Part shown: positions 32,501 to 40,425 of the stretch, in pieces
How the letters are laid out: every line of letters begins with the position of its first letter
How positions within the stretch are numbered: position 1 is the first letter of the stretch
Notes under the pieces: model-generated
Databases searched by the model: none
Told to the model about the DNA's origin: nothing
Seen by the model: only the letters and a program-made list of their open reading frames with translations
Translations under genes and position numbers: made by a program
From: Cylindrotheca closterium
Lineage: Eukaryota; Bacillariophyta; Bacillariophyceae; Bacillariales; Bacillariaceae
Assembly (NCBI GenBank): GCA_933822405.4
Contig: CAKOGP040000147.1
Coordinates: forward strand, 27,600-91,599
Direction of reading: 5' to 3'
DNA: 64,000 nt

Positions 32501-32769
32501 CTTGTCTGAGAACAAACTTTCTGGTCAAATCCCAAATTTTGGACATCTGGAAAACCTTGAGGTCCTTTCCATGTACAACAATTCGTTATCTGGGACTATC
32601 CCAGCCGAGATGGAAGCCAATGTGAACCTCACTTGTTTTGCCCGTAAGTAGGACACTCCTTTCAGATCTATTATATTTGCAATGGTCAATAAGCCCTGGT
32701 TGTCGCTAACACATGGATCATACAGAAGGAAACTCCATCACTGGTACATCGAAAGTTTGTCAGCTGTAA
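29509..32769 (+). CDS. coiled-coil, multi-TM, LRR surface protein, copy 3 of 3
   Basis: Seven exons: 29509-30315, 30419-30437 (19-base microexon), 30507-32033, 32132-32203, 32301-32372, 32491-32643, 32726-32769; 897 residues, intact. It has the longest coiled coil of the three, with an internal echo (EKKSNAEINDL, then EKSNADIVDL). Exons 1-2 group with copy 2. From about 31720 onward, exons and introns 3-6 are almost identical to copy 1, so the gene is a mosaic. Ectodomain landmarks EYPCRDPTTCRSIYVSRPDA and IESQGWDGNSCTSWLGDTVE are kept. Immediately downstream on the opposite strand is the intact RRP7. Confidence 0.85.
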
Positions 32770-32927
32770 TAAAACAAAAGGCGCCTTGATGGCGGTTTTC
32801 TGACTACGGCGTAAACTACAACGATGGAAAATGCTGGACAATAGTATCGCTTTTTTTCATCGTTCATTCGAACTATAGTCTATTTGCGGAACTTGCAAGT
32901 CTAGCTATCCATTTGAAGATGACTCTA

Positions 32928-34253
32928 TTATTTTTTAAATGGTCGATATTGATGCTCTTGTTTCATTTTCTTGATCTTTCTCAAATCCTCTTCAAATTGA
33001 GTACGCAAATCAGCCAAACTCCGTTTCTTGTGTTCCTTACGTTGAAATCGATAAAAGTCTTGCAACTCGTCCGATCCCTTTTTCTTTTTGTTGTTATTGT
33101 TGCGCCTTCGCGGTGGCGCATTGCGTCGACTGTGAGAGGTGGTAGTGGTGGTAATGCTTTCTTCCAACAGATTGTGAATACCTCCTTCTGCGGCATTTCC
33201 AGTTGCTGTATTCGAAGAATAGGACACGGTCACAAAGCCATCGTCGTCCACCATGTTTCCATCTTTGGCTTTCTGGTGGGCCTTCCGTTTGGCCGCCTCT
33301 GCTTTTTCGTATTCACCCATGACACGGTTGCATTCGGCCAGGAGTTCGGCTCTGGATAAGGCTTGGCTGCTTGCGTAATATCGCTTGACCACAGCCAAGG
33401 CTCCTTGGGCAGGTGCTTCCTTGCTGTATAATTTCTTATGTTTCTTCTTTTTGGATTGTTGATTTCCATCTTCGTCATATTCTTCAAAATCGTCGTCATC
33501 ATCATCATCGTCATTAAGTTCATTAATGAGCGGATCCTTGCCAAGTCTCTTACGTTCGTCTCGTTCGTACTGCGCCCAAGTCTCATCCGCTAAGGTTTGT
33601 AATTCGAGACGATCCATGGTCAAACCTGGCAAATTTTCTTCTTCCTTGTCTTCATCATTATCATCATTCTCGCCATCGTCATCGTCCTCATCGCTATCCT
33701 TTGTTGGTTTTTTCGCCTTGTTCTTTTTGCTGCTGCCATTGCCACTACTACTCATGACACGATGCAACTCCTGCAGTGTTTTCTTCAATCCCTTGGAAGA
33801 AGCAAAGACCACATGGGCATACTTGCCTTCGTGAAAAATGGGCGGCAAAAAGGTGGGCAAAGTAAGCTTGTCGGACCACAATTCCAATTGCTCTATCGTC
33901 AAATTATTGTTTTGTGCCGAATCATCCTCCGGTCGACGACGAATCCGTCGTGGATTGGGCACCACCGTCACGCGGGAAACGTCGGCAAAGCGTCCCAAGA
34001 TGGATCGCAACGCCAGTTTGGTAGAGACTCCGGGAATAATTGGAGCATTGACTACAAACAAGGTGCAACCAGGTTTGGCCTTTTTGTTGCTCTTTCCTTC
34101 CGAAGTAGTAGCAGTAGTAGTGGCACCGTCGTCATCGTCATTATTACTCTTTCCGGCTTGATGTTCCTTCACATAAAAGAAGGTTTCGTCATCTTTGGAT
34201 AGCTTTAGACGGACCGGCAAGAAACCCTTGATTAATGGTGCGGTTGCTGGCAT
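32928..34253 (-). CDS. RRP7: ribosomal RNA-processing protein 7 homologue (RRP7)
   Basis: 441 residues, ATG at 34253, intact. The N-terminus is FLPVRLKLSKDDETFFYVKE, then an RRM-like region (CTLFVVNAPIIPGVSTKLAL, then GKYAHVVFASSKGLKKTL). An acidic low-complexity linker separates it from the C-terminal RRP7 motif DELQDFYRFQRKEHKKRSLA, DLRTQFEEDLRKIKKMKQ and a final YRPF. Known: RRP7 is part of the UTP-C/CURI branch of the small-subunit processome and is needed for 18S rRNA maturation in the nucleolus. This is the only complete copy in the window; two defective relatives lie at 28041 and 24239. Confidence 0.9.
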   Translation of the reverse strand: MPATAPLIKGFLPVRLKLSKDDETFFYVKEHQAGKSNNDDDDGATTTATTSEGKSNKKAKPGCTLFVVNAPIIPGVSTKLALRSILGRFADVSRVTVVPNPRRIRRRPEDDSAQNNNLTIEQLELWSDKLTLPTFLPPIFHEGKYAHVVFASSKGLKKTLQELHRVMSSSGNGSSKKNKAKKPTKDSDEDDDDGENDDNDEDKEEENLPGLTMDRLELQTLADETWAQYERDERKRLGKDPLINELNDDDDDDDDFEEYDEDGNQQSKKKKHKKLYSKEAPAQGALAVVKRYYASSQALSRAELLAECNRVMGEYEKAEAAKRKAHQKAKDGNMVDDDGFVTVSYSSNTATGNAAEGGIHNLLEESITTTTTSHSRRNAPPRRRNNNNKKKKGSDELQDFYRFQRKEHKKRSLADLRTQFEEDLRKIKKMKQEHQYRPFKK

Positions 34254-34622
34254 GACTGACTTTGTATGGCAACTCTTTGTGTGTTTGTACTTGTGTGTTG
34301 TGAAAAGACGATCTATAAATAAGGACCTTATTGTGATGAAGATGATGATTGATGAAGAATGGTTGGTCCGTATGATTCACTCGACCTCCGTCTTGCAACC
34401 CGTCCGCGCCGCGATGGATTTTCCAACCAACAACCACAACATAATAAAATAAGCACACACTAAACTTTGCAGCATTTGTCATCGACTATAATCTAACAGA
34501 GATTCAGCGCATACAGCTATCACCTTTTCTTCGGCTCTTTCAAAACCTACCAATTGACAGTCTTTATCAAATACCAGAAAAATATACCGAGGCAGACAAG
34601 GTAGAATAGAAGAATCATCATC
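34254..34622. promoter_or_regulatory. shared divergent promoter region of RRP7 and the 34623 gene
   Basis: 369 bases between two divergent ATGs. No canonical box recognised. Head-to-head spacing this short makes co-expression plausible. Confidence 0.35.
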
Positions 34623-35288
34623 ATGACGAAAAAGAGATCCAACAGTAGTCAACACGAAGAAGAAGAATCCGTATCGGAAGATCAAATCTTATTGCTGGAG
34701 AATCATCATCTTGGAAAAGAGGAATTGGCCACTTTGAGGCTGGTGGAAACGACCGACCGAGCATTGGAATTGATCGATTCGTTATCCAACGAACCACAAC
34801 GATTTGAAGGAGATGATCCAGGGGACTTGTTTGACAAAATGGACGAAATGAGACAGAGTCTCCAATCGGCGTGGAAGGATGTTTTGAACGACAATGATGA
34901 CAATGAGAACGACACCGACGATTCGTCCAATCCAAGGGGATCCAAGCGAACAAGAGACGGTCCGTCTGAAGAAGAATATCGATCGGCCTATGTCGAAACC
35001 ATGGCGGAAGTCTTGGAAGCACCGTTGGACGCCATGAGACAACAACACGAGCAAGATGAACAACAGTCCACAAATGGTGGAAAGAAAGCAGTTCTTGATA
35101 TGGATGTAGATTTGATAGTGGAAGCGTTGCAGTCAGGGATCGATTTGTTGCATCCAGAAGAAAAGATGCTCTTTTTGGAAGAACTGCAGGCCATTGAAAA
35201 TGAGGGTGAACAGGACGATAACGAAGCTACCAATAAGGGAGAATCCATACATATGATGCGCCGAAAAGAACTGGGGTATGATGTGTAA
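34623..35288 (+). CDS. acidic soluble protein, unknown
   Basis: 221 residues, ATG at 34623. Helical and acidic: an N-terminal part LRLVETTDRALELIDSLSNE, a DNDDNENDTDD linker with a basic patch (RGSKRTRDG), and a C-terminal helical pair LIVEALQSGIDLLHPEEKML / FLEELQAIENEGE. No signal peptide or membrane segment. Divergent from RRP7, so a nucleolar or ribosome-assembly role is a guess from context only. Confidence 0.6.
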   Translation: MTKKRSNSSQHEEEESVSEDQILLLENHHLGKEELATLRLVETTDRALELIDSLSNEPQRFEGDDPGDLFDKMDEMRQSLQSAWKDVLNDNDDNENDTDDSSNPRGSKRTRDGPSEEEYRSAYVETMAEVLEAPLDAMRQQHEQDEQQSTNGGKKAVLDMDVDLIVEALQSGIDLLHPEEKMLFLEELQAIENEGEQDDNEATNKGESIHMMRRKELGYDV

Positions 35289-35324
35289 TAAAATAGATTG
35301 TATCAGTATCAAATATCGATATTG

Positions 35325-36300
35325 TCGCAAGCATGGTGTCTCCGCGCCCTTTTCGCATTCCTGTATCAAGGCCTTTAAGCAATCGCATGTTCCACTGGTC
35401 GATTCATATATCGTCTGGGAGCCAGACAAAATGCTGGCACTGTAAGTTCCATTTCTAATTCGCCTGTCATTGTAGTTGCCTCGAGAAGAGTGGCGTCAAG
35501 GTCTATCTCAAACTTGTAGGAAGGAGAAAGTTGCATTATTCGAGCTTTACTTGCATTATTGTTTCCATCAGTCGAATCTTCTTGTCTGTTGAAATCTTTT
35601 CTTGTCCTTCTTGCATTTGATGTAGTTGTCGACGTAGTAGTTCATCATTTTCCTCAAATCTTATTTGGTGCTCATCGAGCTCGGTATCCGCACCATAAGG
35701 AATAGCAGCTTGGAACATATGCCACTCTCCTTTCGGGGACCAGGAACAGAACCACTCTTGACACCATGACTATAAAGACAAGTGGAGGATCGAGCCGTAG
35801 TGCGTTTGGGACGGTGATCTTTTGAAGATTCCGTGTGATGATGCTGCTATAAAGCCTCATTGTGATGATTCAAGATGACTTTTTGAAACTCAGGGTGATG
35901 ATGGGTGTTTTGTAGCCTCATGGTGAGGATTCATGAGCTTTTGTTAAAGACTCGTGGTTATGGACTATTGCTTGAAGCCTCGTGTGTCGATCCACGATGA
36001 TGGTGATGGTGATGATGAGATTCTTGCTTTTCTTCTTGTTGTCTTGAGACGAAAAGAAGAAGAAGAAGTGAAAGCAGCACAGTAGGGTGTTGGAAAAAGA
36101 CTATTGTCACCTGTTGGGACGATTTGCCAACAATAATCAGCAAGCGTTCCAAGCTGATTGAGTGAGTTCTCTTTGGATGTTGGACAAAGGACCAGCTATC
36201 ATCTTCCTGTCGGGCTTCGCATCGGAAGAGTTGCAATATAAGTGAGAAATAAGTATTCAATGTTCCATGTCGCTTTGCCATTTTGGTGATGCGACTCACG
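35325..36300 (-). pseudogene. decayed copy of the His-rich DUF285 gene (5' half)
   Basis: Plus-strand blocks align in order with 38098-39745 of the intact neighbour: TCGCAAGCATGGTGTCTC with the Cys/His ectodomain start, CTGTAAGTTCCATTTCTAAT, TTTCCATCAGTCGAATCTTC with the ELLRRQLHQMQEGQE coiled-coil code, GGGACCAGGAACAGAACCAC, and GATCCACGATGATGGTG in the His-rich code. The membrane-segment region is deleted and the frame is broken many times. Upstream, GTCGGGCTTCGCAT and AGTATTCAATG also match, so the promoter was duplicated too. The DUF285 repeats are absent. Confidence 0.75.
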
Positions 36301-36879
36301 GGTATTTTAAATAATAAAAATGCGGGTTGTGTGAGGCGTGAAGCTGGTTTTGGGGGTTGTGTCCGTGCGTGCTCCCTGGATTGACCAGTTCACAGTGTTC
36401 AGCATCCCGCGCGTCGCGGGTTATATCGGAGACAATAAGGCCTCTGGATGAGGGTGATGAAAGATCCGCTCTACAATGCCCAGCAGGGATGAAGAAAGTT
36501 ACAGTGCTATTCGCTAAAAGGCAGGAGAGTTTGGCAAATCTCGGAATCTCCGATTGGCAAACGTCAAAAAAGGAGACCACTGCGATGATTGTCAATGAAG
36601 GAGGATACTACTGTGGAATTTGAGTGTTGGCTTTGAGGCTTCACGCTCCCCGAAAAAAACAACGAATGGAATCGCTCCTGATTTATCCAGCGGATGATCT
36701 GGGCCCACTTGGTTCTCTACCGGTACCAGGTACTGCTTTGAAAAAGTTGAAGTAAAACAAGCGAATATTTGGATCAATTTCGGATCTGTTTTGTTTCTAC
36801 AGGTATTGACACCGGGGGTACAACATAGAAAACATGTTATGAAAAATGAATACTAAAATATGAATGGGAAGTGTCAAAT
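36301..36879. other. intergenic stretch between the DUF285 copies
   Basis: Two overlapping antisense ORFs of under 100 codons (36296-36595 and 36357-36623) have no recognisable content. I see no supported gene. Confidence 0.4.
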
Positions 36880-39450
36880 TTAAGCTGAACACATATGGCA
36901 GAAGGGACCCGGTGGATAATCGTTGAGGTCTGGGCCATGAGTTTGGGTACAGCTGCTGGTGCCCATACTACCGAACATATCACTGACTCGTGCAGTGTTG
37001 GGAATTCGCGTGCCCCATGCACAAAGATCCTGATTGAAGGATGATGCTGCATAGAACATCATGCCCATCTCAGTAGCGGAAAAAGGTTCCCATGATGACA
37101 GGTCTTGATTGAAGGAGGACGCCATTTCGAACATATTTTGAAATGAAGTAACCCATTTCACGTCCCAAGATGATATGTCTGCGTTGAATGCCATTGCGTT
37201 CTGAAACATCCCTGCCATCTCTGTGACAGAAGATACATCCCATGATGACAAGTCTTGGTTGAATTCCATTGCGGCAGCGAACATATAAGTCATGGATGTC
37301 ACAGAAGAAACATCCCAAGAAGACAAGTCTTGATTGAATGCATATGCACCCTGGAACATATATTGCATGCTTACAATAGAAGAAACATCCCAATTCGAAA
37401 TGTCTTCATTGAAATTCATGCGATTCGCAAAAAGCCAACTCATAGAGACCACACCTGCCCCGAAACACCAGTCGCTTATCGGTCCATACTGGACCTCGAC
37501 AGATGCCCTAAGACCATTAAACCAGTCCGCAACTGCATTTTGGAGGTCATCGTCGCTTTGAATACACGGAAAAGACGACGTGGGATTTTGAGAAGGTTGA
37601 CCAGTCGTTGGAGAGGGTGTTGGAGCAGGAGTAGGACTCAATGTTGGGCCAGGCGTCGGATTGGGTGTCGGACCAGGCGTCGGACTTGGTGTTGTTGGAG
37701 CAGGAGTCGGATTGGGCGTCGGAGCAGGAGTCGGATTCATTGTCGGACCAGGCGTCGGAACGGGAGTAGGCCCAGGAGTCGGGTTCGGTGTAGGAGCAGA
37801 AGTGGGAGACCCAGATCGTTCCATGGTAGGGCTGATGGTCGGCTTGCTGGTAGTAGGATTGAAGGAAGGTCGACTGGAAGGAGCAAACGACGGAGATTCG
37901 CTTGGTAGCAAAGAAGGAGCTACGCTTGGTGAATCCGTGGGACTGACGGAGTCTACCAGCACAACCACAACTGTCGTGAATGGAAGGTCCAGTCGGAGTC
38001 TCGTCACCAAGGGTACCCTTGAAAAGACATCCACCATCAATGCAATCAACTCAAAGGTCGACATATCGCCCTTGAGAAGCAAGTCGAGACTTGCGACCGC
38101 TCGCACGCAATGGGTCTCTGCATCGTCTTCGCACTCTTGATTGACGTTTGTATCCACAGCAACCGTTCCACCAGCAATCACAAACTCAGTGCTCGCAAGC
38201 TGTCGGTTTCTGTTTCCTACTTCGTCATCCGGGCAACCAGCCAATGCTGGTACAAGATACTGCTGCATCTTTTCGGTAAGTTCCAGTTCGAGTTCGTCTG
38301 TCATTGAAGTTGCCTGAAGAAGAGTGACATCCATGTTTAGCTGAAAGCTGCGTGCCATCAATTCATCTGGTGAAAGCAAACCACGGGCAATGGACCAGCA
38401 CTCTTCATCGGTTGGCGCATTGTAGATCTGCAGCTCATTTGGCGATTGTGTAGGCCCGTATGTGGGGTCGATAGAGAATGATGCAGTAGGAGCCGCAGAG
38501 GAAGTAGCATTCGATGCTGTCTTGTTCGAGGAAAGATCCAGAATGATCTCGTCTGGTGGAGAGTCCTTCAATGTCAAGACCGCCGCCACTGCACCCACCA
38601 CGGCAGCTAGTACGAGAAAGCAACAGAGCAAGATCATGCGCATGCGACGACGTTTGGAACCGTGATTTGCATTGTTTTCATCAGTCGAATCTTGTCTGTT
38701 GAATTGTTCTTGTCCTTCTTGTATTTGATGCAGTTGTCGACGTAGTTCCTCGTTTTCCTTCAAGGCCTTTTCGTGTTCTTCGACCTCCATATCCACATTG
38801 GAAGCAATGGCAGTTTGGATCATACCAGTCTCATTGTTCTGTGTTGGACGGGGACCAGGAACAGAACCACTCTTGACGCGATGACTTGGATGAGTGGAGG
38901 ATCGAGCCGCAGTGTGGTGTTCGGAATGGCGTTTGGCGCGTGGACCTTGGTTTATCTTGTCCACGATAGCTTGATGAGAGAGTCGATGATGAGACTCTTC
39001 ACTCTGGCCACCAGAAGCATGAGAGATGCGGTGTTTGGAGTGGCGAGGACGGTCATGTTCAAAGTGAATACCTGGCTTGGAGGGTGCTTCTGAATGTCGA
39101 TGATGGGTGCGGCGCTTGATTTTGATATCCGCGTCCAAGTCATCGTCGTGATGATGATGATGACGACGGTTGCTGTCTGTTGAAGCTTCGTTGTGATCTT
39201 CTTTTGAAGCTTCAGCCTCGTGGTGATGGCCTTTTGAAGGCTCGTGAGTCGATCCACGATGAACTTTTGTTGAAGAGTCACGGTGACGGTCTTTTGAGGC
39301 CTCATCAGGCGATCCGCGATGAGACGATCCACGATGATCTTTGGAAGACTCACGATCAGGGGCTTTTGAAGCCTCATGAGACGATCCACGATGATGGTGG
39401 TGGTGATGATGATGACGATGATGATGCGATTCTTGCTTTTCGTTCATCAT
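36880..39450 (-). CDS. His-rich type II membrane protein with C-terminal DUF285 (BspA-like) repeats
   Basis: 855 or so residues from the ATG at 39450 (MMNEKQESHHH); the frame reaches 39540 only through a GTG. Order: a His-rich block (HHHRHHHHHHHH), Lys/His/Ser/Asp-rich repeats (HRGSSHEASK units), a short coiled coil (KENEELRRQLHQIQEGQEQF), one membrane segment (MRMILLCCFLVLAAVVGAVA), an ectodomain with Cys, and a long Pro/Thr stalk (TPNPTPGPTPVPTPGPT). Then about five DUF285 repeats of 25 residues (FNEDISNWDVSSIVSMQYMF, FNQDLSSWDVSSVTSMTYMF) and a Cys pair near the end. DUF285 repeats are found in surface proteins of mycoplasmas and in many diatom proteins. The histidines suggest metal binding, by inference. 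Intact. Confidence 0.85.
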   Translation of the reverse strand: MMNEKQESHHHRHHHHHHHHRGSSHEASKAPDRESSKDHRGSSHRGSPDEASKDRHRDSSTKVHRGSTHEPSKGHHHEAEASKEDHNEASTDSNRRHHHHHDDDLDADIKIKRRTHHRHSEAPSKPGIHFEHDRPRHSKHRISHASGGQSEESHHRLSHQAIVDKINQGPRAKRHSEHHTAARSSTHPSHRVKSGSVPGPRPTQNNETGMIQTAIASNVDMEVEEHEKALKENEELRRQLHQIQEGQEQFNRQDSTDENNANHGSKRRRMRMILLCCFLVLAAVVGAVAAVLTLKDSPPDEIILDLSSNKTASNATSSAAPTASFSIDPTYGPTQSPNELQIYNAPTDEECWSIARGLLSPDELMARSFQLNMDVTLLQATSMTDELELELTEKMQQYLVPALAGCPDDEVGNRNRQLASTEFVIAGGTVAVDTNVNQECEDDAETHCVRAVASLDLLLKGDMSTFELIALMVDVFSRVPLVTRLRLDLPFTTVVVVLVDSVSPTDSPSVAPSLLPSESPSFAPSSRPSFNPTTSKPTISPTMERSGSPTSAPTPNPTPGPTPVPTPGPTMNPTPAPTPNPTPAPTTPSPTPGPTPNPTPGPTLSPTPAPTPSPTTGQPSQNPTSSFPCIQSDDDLQNAVADWFNGLRASVEVQYGPISDWCFGAGVVSMSWLFANRMNFNEDISNWDVSSIVSMQYMFQGAYAFNQDLSSWDVSSVTSMTYMFAAAMEFNQDLSSWDVSSVTEMAGMFQNAMAFNADISSWDVKWVTSFQNMFEMASSFNQDLSSWEPFSATEMGMMFYAASSFNQDLCAWGTRIPNTARVSDMFGSMGTSSCTQTHGPDLNDYPPGPFCHMCSA
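37590..37815 (-). repeat. coding minisatellite of the Pro/Thr stalk
   Basis: Degenerate 12-18 base units of the GGAGTCGGATTGGGTGTC type encode T-P-x-P-T-P repeats. It is part of the DUF285 gene, not a CRISPR. Confidence 0.8.
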
Positions 39451-40425
39451 GATCAATAGTTCTACTTGTTGCCTTTCTTTAAAAGCGAGAAGAAGAAAAG
39501 TGAAAGTGGCGGTAAAGGAGAGAAAAAGACCAAGTGCCACCTATGTGCCAGTGCGGGGCTTCGCAAAGGAGGTCATAAAATGCATGGAGAAGTCTTCCAT
39601 GAGACTGCGAGTGCGTTCGCATTGAATGCCGGACGAGTGGAGGAGAATAAAAGAAAGTCCAATAATCATCAGCCAGCTGTCGGGCTTCGCATTAGGAGAG
39701 TCGTACCAGTAATGCATGCAAAATAGTATTCAATGATGAGCGATAATAAGTTCGCTTTCTGTGTTGGTGTTGCGACTTGTTTTCATGATAACGCTTGCAT
39801 ATGGATCACACTTCGATTGAGTCATTGGACTCAATTTACCGGGTTCAGTAAAGGGTAATATCGGCACTGTATTGCAGCAAAGATTGAGTTTCACATGGTT
39901 GGGCTTCGCATTGGGAGAGTCTAATAATCCATCAAGAAGTATATTCCGTGTCGCAGGAAGAAGTTCTCCCCTCTAGCCATGTTGTGATGCGATTTTTTTG
40001 CGTTTGTGCGCTCTTGAGTTCTTCCGTGGTGGGTTTTACTACGTTTTAGATTGCGGTGTCTGAACTGGTCGACCATGGTGGTCACTTGTGCATCTTTCCA
40101 AGATGGTCTGCTTCTTGCATTGAACCAGATTTGGTATTGCGATGATACTGCGGCAATCATGATCGTTCGATTCGATTTGTTACGATCGAAGTCTATGGGA
40201 ATGAGTATATTCGGGTCTGGGTCTACCGGTATTATGCACCGTACAGCGGTACGGCACCATGATGGTCAGACAGACATTATCTGACCACGACATGAAAGGG
40301 TTCATAATTCCGTCTGTCATTCCTACCGATGCCAGATCCATCAGAAGCTCCAAACCACGAAAAACAAAAAAATGATACTGTATGCGTGAGGAGAGAGATG
40401 AGATACGAGCATCATTTGATTGCAG
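39451..40425. other. intergenic stretch with a thrice-repeated word
   Basis: GGGCTTCGCAWTDGGAGAGT-like words occur at about 39676 and 39901 (also at 36210 beside the pseudogene), flanked by partly similar sequence, so the DUF285 upstream region is itself repeated. A small hairpin TGGTCAGA...TCTGACCA lies near 40262-40286. No gene supported. Confidence 0.5.

Noticed and set aside
37590..37815. Regularly spaced repeats resembling a CRISPR array
   Set aside because: Units are in frame with a Pro/Thr stalk, vary in length and lack unique spacers.
37255..38140. Arg-rich and Gly/Val-rich plus frames
   Set aside because: Antisense shadows of the TPxPTP stalk in the DUF285 gene.
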